Source: Bacteroidetes bacterium UKL13-3 (lineage in GTDB: Bacteria; Bacteroidota; Bacteroidia; UKL13-3). From it: a stretch of 64,000 nt of DNA. Within the stretch, counting starts at the first letter, position 1; every line of letters starts with the position of its first letter. The position numbers and the translations under genes were made by a program. Below are positions 56,117 through 64,000 of this stretch, piece after piece. The notes under the pieces are model-generated. The model searched no databases. It was not told where the DNA came from and worked only from the letters and a program-made list of their open reading frames with translations. The stretch lies in NCBI GenBank assembly GCA_001602415.1, contig CP012155.1:2102223-2166222 (forward strand), given 5' to 3'.

Positions 56117-56776
56117 TTAACGTATTTTTACAAGTATATTTTTTGCAACTTCTTTACTGAGATGTAAATGAGAGGAACTACCTAATTTAATTTCAATTGA
56201 TCCATCATACTCGTTTTTATCGAGCACCTCAATTTGGCAGCCGAGTGCAAGAGCTATTTTATTGAGGTGTTGTAAAAAAGGAGCACTATGGTCTACCACC
56301 CCCGACATCAAAACTTTTTGCTTGAGCTTGGCATCACACAACAGAATGAGATCGGATTTTTTAATTTCACCAGACCTTGTTGGAATGGGATCTCCATGCG
56401 GATCGTGAGAGGGGTTTCCTAAAAAATCGTCCAATTTATTTGTTAAGGCTTCGGAGTTAATATGCTCCAATTGCTCGGCAATATCATGCACTTCATCCCA
56501 GCCAAATTCTAATTTCTCATGTAAAAAAGTCTCCCATAATCTGTGTTTGCGCACAGTTTCTACAGCAATCAATCGACCCTTTTCGGTCAAAGCAACTCCC
56601 CGATATTTCTCGTATTTCAACAGCTTTTTATCTGATAATTTTTTAATCATATCAGTTACTGATGCAGCTTTGGTCTCCAGCACTTCAGCAATAGCATTTG
56701 TAGTAATACTGTCGGGGGCTCGTTCCGATAGCTTATAAATTGCTTTTAAATAGTTTTCTTCCGTAAACGAATACAT
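56117..56776 (-). CDS. mntR: DtxR/MntR-family metal-dependent repressor
   Basis: 219 residues: winged helix (NYLKAIYKLSERAPDSITTNAIAEVLETK, shortened), dimer/metal domain with VRKHRLWETFLHEKLEFGWDEVHDIAEQLEH (His/Glu/Cys-type ligands at H, E and H), and a C-terminal FeoA/SH3-like domain (~150-219) as in longer DtxR proteins. First gene of the operon with the Nramp transporter, so it probably senses Mn or Fe and represses uptake. A dyad directly upstream is its likely operator. Confidence 0.92.
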   Translation of the reverse strand: MYSFTEENYLKAIYKLSERAPDSITTNAIAEVLETKAASVTDMIKKLSDKKLLKYEKYRGVALTEKGRLIAVETVRKHRLWETFLHEKLEFGWDEVHDIAEQLEHINSEALTNKLDDFLGNPSHDPHGDPIPTRSGEIKKSDLILLCDAKLKQKVLMSGVVDHSAPFLQHLNKIALALGCQIEVLDKNEYDGSIEIKLGSSSHLHLSKEVAKNILVKIR

Positions 56777-56780
56777 TTCA

Positions 56781-56809
56781 CAAATGTAAAAAATTTAGAC
56801 GAGCCTAAA
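56781..56809 (-). promoter_or_regulatory. mntR promoter with overlapping operator
   Basis: On the minus strand TACATTTG (56781-56788) is a perfect -7 element. Just upstream is a dyad TTTAG-ACGAGC-CTAAA (56794-56809), close to the TTAGG/CCTAA half-sites of DtxR-family operators, placed in the spacer/-33 region where binding would block transcription. Start would fall at or next to the ATG, giving a leaderless message. Confidence 0.55.
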
Positions 56810-56871
56810 AATAATTTTTATACCATTAAAATAGTCTTGAAACTATAATTACGTACATTTGTTTCTGAAGT

Positions 56872-57036
56872 ATGAAAACACTCACAAAAATAGGGTCCTA
56901 TATTGCGTTTTGGAAAAAGCAACCTACTGACGAACCGTCATCTTTTAACTTAAAAATGATGCACGGTATTAATCGAATTTCTATTTTAATGTTTCTGTTC
57001 GCACTTATTGTCATGATTTATCGTTATACGCGATAA
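56872..57036 (+). CDS. 54-residue membrane protein, DUF6728-like
   Basis: ATG 56872 lies 10 bp after a perfect -7 element TACATTTG (56854-56861). The product: soluble start (TLTKIGSYIAFWKKQPTDEP), then SSFNLKMMHGINRISI and one membrane segment LMFLFALIVMIY ending RYTR. The FNLKMMHGINRISI block matches my memory of the Bacteroidota DUF6728 family, function unknown. Divergent from mntR, so the MntR operator may affect it too. Confidence 0.7.
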   Translation: MKTLTKIGSYIAFWKKQPTDEPSSFNLKMMHGINRISILMFLFALIVMIYRYTR

Positions 57037-57090
57037 TGGAATAACGTTTGATTAAGAAAACAAAATCTTACACACTTAAACTACACTATT

Positions 57091-57762
57091 ATGCTATTTA
57101 TCGGATTGTTTTTTTTATTAATCAGTTTGCTGGTTAGTTGGAGATTTAAAAGTAAAGTAAAGGAATACAGCGAAGTTGCCTTGCACAACAATTTGTCGGG
57201 AGCAGAAATTGCCGAAAAAATGTTGCGCGACAACGGTATTTATGATGTAAAAGTACTAAGCGTTGATGGGCAACTTACCGATCATTATAACCCGCAGGAT
57301 AAAACGGTAAACCTCAGTCGTGTTGTGTTTCATGGCCGCAGTGTTATTGCAGCTGCAGTTGCTGCTCATGAGTGTGGCCATGCGGTGCAACATGCCAATG
57401 CTTACTCATGGCTAGGTTTTCGCTCGGCAATTGTTCCTGTTGTCAGCATTACTTCACGTTATGTGCAATGGGTTTTGCTTGGTGGTATTTTGTTATTAAA
57501 CTCTTTTCCGCAATTATTACTTATTGGAATCATCATGTTGGCGGCAATTACCTTGTTTTCATTAGTAACCTTGCCTGTTGAATTTGATGCCAGTAACAGA
57601 GCAATGGCTTGGTTAGATACAAACCGTATTGTGCAGCAAGACGAATACGGGATGGCGCGCAACGCACTAAACTGGGCAGCATCAACTTATGTAATTGCAG
57701 CCTTATCATCATTAGCTACTTTATTGTACTACGTATCTATTTTTACGGGAAGAAGAGATTAA
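57091..57762 (+). CDS. YugP-type zinc metallopeptidase, membrane
   Basis: 223 residues; one membrane segment at the N terminus, then GAEIAEKMLRDNGIYDV, the zinc motif AAHECGHAVQ (His-Glu-x2-His) and two or three C-terminal membrane segments; ALNWAASTYVIAALSSL at the end is typical. Predicted membrane protease of unknown substrate. Lies 54 bp after the small membrane gene and may be co-transcribed with it. Confidence 0.87.
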   Translation: MLFIGLFFLLISLLVSWRFKSKVKEYSEVALHNNLSGAEIAEKMLRDNGIYDVKVLSVDGQLTDHYNPQDKTVNLSRVVFHGRSVIAAAVAAHECGHAVQHANAYSWLGFRSAIVPVVSITSRYVQWVLLGGILLLNSFPQLLLIGIIMLAAITLFSLVTLPVEFDASNRAMAWLDTNRIVQQDEYGMARNALNWAASTYVIAALSSLATLLYYVSIFTGRRD

Positions 57763-57786
57763 CCGACTCTTACCTTTCATACATAA

Positions 57787-57818
57787 AACCTTTAGTTGAT
57801 TACAGCTAAAGGTTTTTT
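57787..57818 (+). terminator. terminator after the YugP gene
   Basis: AACCTTTAG (57787-57795) pairs with CTAAAGGTT (57806-57814), then seven Ts. Confidence 0.9.
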
Positions 57819-57866
57819 TATACCTATACTTTTTATGGTGCAATATCGTTTTATTCAATATTTTTG

Positions 57867-58937
57867 ATGTTCGTGAACAAAATTTTATACTTCATACTAA
57901 GTTGGTGTTTAACAGCTCCGGTTGTTTTAGCTCAAGTTGCAGGAACAAGCACCTATCAGTTTTTATCCTTGCAACCAAACGCTCGCATTGCAGCTATGGG
58001 AGGGACTGCAATAACCCTTGATGACAACGACATGAATTTGGCACTACAAAATCCTTCTATGCTTAAAGCAGAGATGAACAACCAAATTACCTATAATCAT
58101 GTTTTCTTGTTTCAAAACATCGGAGCAGGTTATGTCGGATTTACCAAACATATGGATAGTATTGGAACCTTCTCAATGGGTATTCAGTATATTGGTTATG
58201 GCGATTTTAAACGCACCTTGGCTAATGGTGAAGAAATAGGAACATTTAGTGCCGGTGAATATGCAGCAAATATTGGTTATGGAAAAAAGCTGAGTGATTA
58301 TTTATCAATTGGTGGACAGGTTAAATTAATCTATTCTTCACTAGCTGAATTTGCGTCTGTTGGAATAGCCACAGATGTAGCTGCAACCTATCATAACAAT
58401 GATAAACTATTCACGGCAGCGGCAGTAATAAGCAATGTTGGTCGGCAGATAAGAGCATACAATAATGGCAATAATGAAAATTCGCCTTTTAATGCTCAAT
58501 TGGCGTTCTCCAAAAAATTCAAACACAATCCTTTTCGATTTACCATTGTTGCCAATCATTTAGAAAAAGCGGGTAAGTTATTGTACGCAAACAATGAAAA
58601 ACCTGGTTTAAAAAAATCGCTCGAAACAGGTGATATCATTCCTGAAACATACAATATTGGAGAAAAAACACTTGCCCATTTAACCTTTGGATCGGAAATT
58701 CTATTGGGTAAAACATTTTATATCGCTTTGGCTTATAACCATTTTAAACGAAGAGAGATGAGACTTGAAGACCTTGGAGGGTTTGCCGGTTTCTCTTGGG
58801 GATTCGGATTTAAAGTAAGCAAGATGCAGGTTGCTTATGGTAATACAGGATATTACATAGGCCAATGTACCAACCATTTTTCGTTTATCTTCAACTTAAA
58901 TGACTTCAAGAAAAAGAAGCGGAACACTGCTTCATAG
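57867..58937 (+). CDS. porQ: type IX secretion system protein PorQ
   Basis: 356 residues with a signal peptide (ILYFILSWCLTAPVVLAQ) and the PorQ start TYQFLSLQPNARIAAMGGTAI, then a beta-barrel of the PorV/FadL type ending in NHFSFIFNLNDF. PorQ is part of the outer-membrane attachment machinery that handles C-terminally sorted proteins. It stands beside cmk, a common Bacteroidota pairing. TATTTTTG (57859-57866) touches the ATG; if this is the -7 element, translation would start at GTG 57873 on a leaderless message, which still leaves a full signal peptide. Confidence 0.9.
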   Translation: MFVNKILYFILSWCLTAPVVLAQVAGTSTYQFLSLQPNARIAAMGGTAITLDDNDMNLALQNPSMLKAEMNNQITYNHVFLFQNIGAGYVGFTKHMDSIGTFSMGIQYIGYGDFKRTLANGEEIGTFSAGEYAANIGYGKKLSDYLSIGGQVKLIYSSLAEFASVGIATDVAATYHNNDKLFTAAAVISNVGRQIRAYNNGNNENSPFNAQLAFSKKFKHNPFRFTIVANHLEKAGKLLYANNEKPGLKKSLETGDIIPETYNIGEKTLAHLTFGSEILLGKTFYIALAYNHFKRREMRLEDLGGFAGFSWGFGFKVSKMQVAYGNTGYYIGQCTNHFSFIFNLNDFKKKKRNTAS

Positions 58938-58982
58938 TATGATTATTTTTCGGTTTATTTGTGGTGAAACCTACCTACAATT

Positions 58983-59675
58983 ATGTCGAATATCATCATA
59001 GCCATTGATGGCTACTCTTCTTGCGGAAAAAGCACATTAGCAAAGCAGGTAGCCAAGGCTCTGCTTTATCGATATATTGATACAGGTGCAATGTACAGAG
59101 CAACGGCTTTATATTTATTGCGCAATCATATTGACATATACCATCCAGAGCATGTAGCAAAAGCATTGAATGATATTCATATCAACTTTAGGATAAACAA
59201 AGCCCCCCAATCACAAGACATTTATTTGAATGGCGAAAATGTAGAAGAAGAGATTCGTGTAAACCCCCGCGTAGTTAGTATTGTGAGCGATGTAAGTGCC
59301 ATAAGTGAGGTGCGCAGATTTTTGGTGAAACAGCAGCAAAAAATGGGAGATCATAAAGGCATTGTGATGGATGGAAGAGATATAGGTACGGTTGTTTTCC
59401 CACATGCCGAACTCAAAATATTTGTAACAGCTGATCCTAAAATACGAACCCAACGTAGGCTGGATGAGTTGAAAGAAAAAGGTCAAAATACAACGTTTGA
59501 CGAGGTTCTTGCCAACCTTGCAAAACGTGATCATATTGATACAACTAGAGCTGACAGTCCTCTAAAAAAAGCTGAAGATGCTATTGAGTTAGACAACTCT
59601 CACATGTCGCGCGAGGATCAGTTTAACTTAGTTTACGATTGGGTGAAACAAAAAATACAACAAGCTTCTGCATAA
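58983..59675 (+). CDS. cmk: cytidylate kinase
   Basis: 230 residues; P-loop DGYSSCGKSTLAKQ, IDTGAMYRATALY, MDGRDIGTVVFPHAELK and KRDHIDTTRADSPLKKA are standard for Cmk, which makes CDP and dCDP. Starts 45 bp after porQ, same direction. Confidence 0.96.
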   Translation: MSNIIIAIDGYSSCGKSTLAKQVAKALLYRYIDTGAMYRATALYLLRNHIDIYHPEHVAKALNDIHINFRINKAPQSQDIYLNGENVEEEIRVNPRVVSIVSDVSAISEVRRFLVKQQQKMGDHKGIVMDGRDIGTVVFPHAELKIFVTADPKIRTQRRLDELKEKGQNTTFDEVLANLAKRDHIDTTRADSPLKKAEDAIELDNSHMSREDQFNLVYDWVKQKIQQASA

Positions 59676-59718
59676 AACAGTTTCTCGATAAACCTTATTA
59701 AAACGGCTTGAACACTCA

Positions 59719-60528
59719 ATGAAAGAATTAAAAGAAACAGTGGCCTTTCTTGAAGTTGAAGGCTTTCAAAATGCTCAAGTTGGTATTGTGCTTGGAACAG
59801 GACTAGGGCACTTGGTGGAGCATATTCAGATAAAAAAAGAAATCCTCTACAAAGACATTCCACATTTTCCACTTTCCACTGTTGAATCGCACACCGGTAA
59901 ACTTATTTTAGGGACAATAGCCGATAAAATGGTTATAGCAATGCAAGGACGTTTTCATTATTACGAAGGCTATTCCATGCAGCAAATTGTATTTCCTGTT
60001 AGAGTGATGAAGTTATTGGGAATTAAACATTTATTACTATCCAATGCATCGGGCTGTTTAAATCCCAATTGGAAAAAAGGTGAATTAATGCTCATAGATG
60101 ACCATATTAATTTGCAACCAACAAATCCTTTGATTGGCAAGAATAACGATGAACTTGGACCTCGGTTTCCTGACATGAGTGCACCATACTCTGCCCAAAT
60201 GAATACACTATTAGAACAAATTGCTGCACAAAAGAAAATTACGTTAAACAAAGGTGTATATGTTTCGGTGGCAGGTCCGATGTTGGAAACCAGAGCTGAA
60301 TACCGTTATTTAAAAATGATTGGTGCAGATGCCGTAGGAATGAGCACTGTACCTGAAGTAATAGCTGCAAATCATCTGGGGTTAGCGTGTGCAGCAGTTT
60401 CCGTATTAACAGATGAGTGTAACCCTGATAATTTAAAGCCTGTAACACTTGCCGAAATTATTGCAGTTGCAGCTAAAGCTGAAGTTAAATTATCTGAATT
60501 ATTCGTGGCATTAATCGCACGTTTATAA
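59719..60528 (+). CDS. purine nucleoside phosphorylase, trimeric type
   Basis: 269 residues. VGIVLGTGLGHLVE (phosphate loop), MQGRFHYYEGY, LLLSNASGCLNPNW and GPMLETRAEYRYLKMIGADAVGMSTVPE (shortened) mark the PNP-I family acting on inosine and guanosine in salvage. The GRFHYYEGY block holds the catalytic His region. Possibly in one unit with cmk (43 bp). Confidence 0.93.
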   Translation: MKELKETVAFLEVEGFQNAQVGIVLGTGLGHLVEHIQIKKEILYKDIPHFPLSTVESHTGKLILGTIADKMVIAMQGRFHYYEGYSMQQIVFPVRVMKLLGIKHLLLSNASGCLNPNWKKGELMLIDDHINLQPTNPLIGKNNDELGPRFPDMSAPYSAQMNTLLEQIAAQKKITLNKGVYVSVAGPMLETRAEYRYLKMIGADAVGMSTVPEVIAANHLGLACAAVSVLTDECNPDNLKPVTLAEIIAVAAKAEVKLSELFVALIARL

Positions 60529-60586
60529 AAGCATCTCGCACAAACGTCATTTAGCCTAAAACCTAGGTTGATAAAAAGTCACAAAA

Positions 60587-60616
60587 AAATCGCCACACAA
60601 TTTTGCATGGCGATTT
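60587..60616 (-). terminator. terminator of eno
   Basis: AAATCGCCA (60587-60595) with TGGCGATTT (60608-60616); on the minus strand a T-run follows. Confidence 0.88.
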
Positions 60617-60640
60617 GTAAAAATTCAGGATACCTTCCAA

Positions 60641-62098
<1,458 letters not shown>

Positions 62099-63202
62099 TT
62101 AATTCATCAGCTTCACGAAATCATCAAACAAATAGTTCGAATCATGAGGACCCGGAGCTGCTTCGGGGTGGTATTGCACCGAGAATGCTTTTCTGCTTTT
62201 CAGTCGAATTCCCTCAATGGTATTATCGTTAAGGTTAATGTGTGTAATTTCAACATCCGGATGTTTTTCGATGTCCTCAGCCTTCACTGCAAATCCGTGA
62301 TTTTGTGATGTAATTTCACATACACCTGTGATGATGTTTTTCACTGGATGGTTTAGTCCACGGTGACCATTGTGCATTTTATATGTTTTCAGTCCGTTCG
62401 CTTCTGCCAACATTTGGTGTCCTAAACAAATTCCAAACAACGGAACATTCTTATCCAAAATAGCCCTAACCGTATCAACAGCATATTCCATAGTTGCCGG
62501 ATCACCCGGACCGTTTGAAATCATAAATCCATCCGGCTTAAATTTCATCATCTCATCAAAACTTGTTTTGCCGTTAAATACTGCCAAGTAACAGCCGCGA
62601 TTAACCAAGTTACGAAGAATGTTTTTCTTTACTCCTAAATCAAGCACGGCCACACGTTTAACCGCAGTAGCTTCATTACCCATATAGTAGGTTTCTTTTG
62701 TAGATACTTGTGACGACAATTCCAATCCGGCCATTGACGGAACACTTTTAAGTTCAGCAAGCAATTCATCCACTGTCTTTTCCTCGGAAGAAATAATGGC
62801 ATTCATAGCGCCTTTACTGCGCACATGTAAAACCAACTCGCGGGTATCAATACCTGTAATACCAACAACGTTGTTTAGTGCAAAATAATCTTGTACAGTG
62901 CTGTCGGCTTGTTTGCGAGAATAAGGAACGTTAAAGTCTTTACAAACCAAGCCAGATATTTTGATGGATTCCGACTCAATTTCATCGGTATGAATTCCGT
63001 AGTTTCCAATGTGAACGTTGGTTTGAACCAATATTTGCCCGAAATAAGAGGGATCTGTGAATACTTCTTGGTAGCCAGTCATTCCTGTATTGAAACAGAT
63101 TTCACCGGTGGTTGTTCCCATTTTTCCAATAGAAATTCCTTTGAAAACGGTGCCATCTTCGAGAACTAAAGTGGCAGGGAATTTTGTAATTGACTTGTTC
63201 AA
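62099..63202 (-). CDS. carA: carbamoyl-phosphate synthase small subunit
   Basis: 367 residues; supplies ammonia from glutamine for carbamoyl phosphate (arginine, pyrimidines). N-terminal domain FKGISIGKMGTTTGEICFNTGMTGYQEV (shortened) and class I glutaminase with Cys in FGICLGHQML and His/Glu in VQYHPEAAPGP. carB is not adjacent. In the same direction as eno, 171 bp upstream of it. Confidence 0.96.
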   Translation of the reverse strand: MNKSITKFPATLVLEDGTVFKGISIGKMGTTTGEICFNTGMTGYQEVFTDPSYFGQILVQTNVHIGNYGIHTDEIESESIKISGLVCKDFNVPYSRKQADSTVQDYFALNNVVGITGIDTRELVLHVRSKGAMNAIISSEEKTVDELLAELKSVPSMAGLELSSQVSTKETYYMGNEATAVKRVAVLDLGVKKNILRNLVNRGCYLAVFNGKTSFDEMMKFKPDGFMISNGPGDPATMEYAVDTVRAILDKNVPLFGICLGHQMLAEANGLKTYKMHNGHRGLNHPVKNIITGVCEITSQNHGFAVKAEDIEKHPDVEITHINLNDNTIEGIRLKSRKAFSVQYHPEAAPGPHDSNYLFDDFVKLMN

Positions 63203-63502
63203 GGTTGGTTAGATTTGGGCAAAGATAATCAATCTGAATATTTTGCCGCACCTATCCTTCAAAAATGATTTCCCACATCCTGCAATCACAATACAGTCAA
63301 GGGCTTTACTACACTAATTGTCAATAAGATTAGCACTCATTTTGGCGCATTCAATCCTAAGAAATGACAATTATCAATCCGTAAATCTCAAACCTTCCAC
63401 TTCATCCATCTTCCAAGTTCCAACTTCTTTCTAGTGAGCATTCCTGAGGTCTACTTCGGTAAACGCAGTATGACAATCCTCACCTCCGAAATCCGTATTG
63501 CT
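63203..63502. other. intergenic region, no gene seen
   Basis: 300 bp upstream of carA. No convincing frame, RNA or strong hairpin; ATTGTCAAT and GACAATTATC words near 63316-63375 give a weak dyad. Confidence 0.5.
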
Positions 63503-63811
63503 TTACGCTTGCCCTGTTGGCCCACCAAAATTCATTGGAATTGGTGGTGCTTCGTTAATGCTGATATGGCCGTTTTGTTCTTCGTATTTATTTACGTTAT
63601 CACTCAGGGCAATTAACAAACGTTTTGCATGCTCAGGTGTAAGGATTATTCTTGATTTTACTTTTGCCTTGGGAATGCCCGGCATTACCCGAATAAAATC
63701 AACTACAAACTCGGAGTTTGAATGCGTGATAATTGCTAAGTTACTATAGATACCTTCAGCCATTTCCTCGCTGAGTTCGATGTTTAACTGGTTGTCGTTT
63801 TTGTTTTCCAT
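63503..63811 (-). CDS. DUF3467 protein
   Basis: 102 residues with LNIELSEEMAEGIYSNLAIITHSNSEFVVDF (shortened), RVMPGIPKAKVKSRIILTPEHAKRLL and a Pro/Gly-rich tail. In many Bacteroidota this gene lies directly downstream of rpoC; here the preceding DNA runs off the window. Function unknown. Confidence 0.88.
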   Translation of the reverse strand: MENKNDNQLNIELSEEMAEGIYSNLAIITHSNSEFVVDFIRVMPGIPKAKVKSRIILTPEHAKRLLIALSDNVNKYEEQNGHISINEAPPIPMNFGGPTGQA

Positions 63812-64000
63812 GTTCTGTTTCTAAAAATCAAAAATACATTGTTTTATTATTGCTGCGAAAATAAAATAAAAGACCTTCTAAAATCGCTATGGCGATAAGC
63901 CTAGGCTACAATTGGTTTTGCGGTTTTCTTGAATATTTAAAACCGTAAAATGTAAAACCGCCAAAGTAACCACACCAATAAGGTCGCTGAAAGTGCTGCT
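63812..64000. other. right edge, unresolved
   Basis: GCGGTTTT and AAAACCGC form an inverted repeat around 63918-63961. All three minus-strand frames stay open for 20-38 codons to the edge, so the 3' end of a gene may lie here, but I cannot choose a frame. Confidence 0.3.

Overview
The window is a piece of an A+T-rich Bacteroidota chromosome. The evidence is the DUF177-rpmF-plsX-fabH-accB-accC order, a type IX secretion gene (porQ) beside cmk, DUF3467, and many promoters of the Bacteroidota form TTG-N19-21-TAnnTTTG with almost no Shine-Dalgarno sequences. I cannot place it below phylum, though an aerobic environmental lineage fits because three dioxygenases for aromatic amino acids are present. 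Most of the window is ordinary core genome in short operons. Accessory material is confined to insertion sequences, their wreckage and some intergenic repeats.

Left part (1-12.8 kb): the C-terminal part of an OmpA/TPR protein, queA with a possible structured leader, ispD, a decayed Crp-family regulator joined to an outer-membrane protein scrap, alanine dehydrogenase, an intact IS982-family element, then the fatty-acid initiation operon (DUF177, rpmF, plsX, fabH, accB, accC). This is followed by a broken IS1595 transposase fused to an IS982 end, and by a gene-free stretch with a diverged 67-bp direct repeat.

12.8-30.4 kb: kynA with rmlC; a coiled-coil membrane protein; an envelope operon rfaD - giant 12-TM histidine kinase - 1165-residue outer-membrane protein; a pterin-synthase-family gene, a lipoprotein and fabD; a heme-monooxygenase-like gene with an unlisted 49-residue membrane protein; and thrS-infC-rpmI-rplT.

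30.4-46.9 kb: an IS4-family element beside a truncated secreted-protein gene, a TPR lipoprotein, homogentisate and 4-hydroxyphenylpyruvate dioxygenases around a J-domain membrane protein, a LOG-family gene, VF530, an ABC-F ATPase, purD, an rRNA methyltransferase, a perfect 42-bp palindrome, nfu, and an IS1182-family element sitting in the loop of a terminator.

46.9-64 kb: a UspA protein, rlmN, lysS, folK-dNK, a WbqC protein, ffh, DCC and YkgJ proteins, a manganese operon (mntR, then an Nramp transporter fused to UspA) with a visible operator, a small DUF6728-like protein, a YugP protease, porQ-cmk-pnp, eno, carA and DUF3467.

No defence system, CRISPR array, prophage, tRNA or rRNA gene was recognised. 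The best candidates for something undescribed are the queA leader, the kinase/outer-membrane pair, the slippery frameshift in the Crp gene, the repeat at 12.6 kb and the IS1182 target choice.
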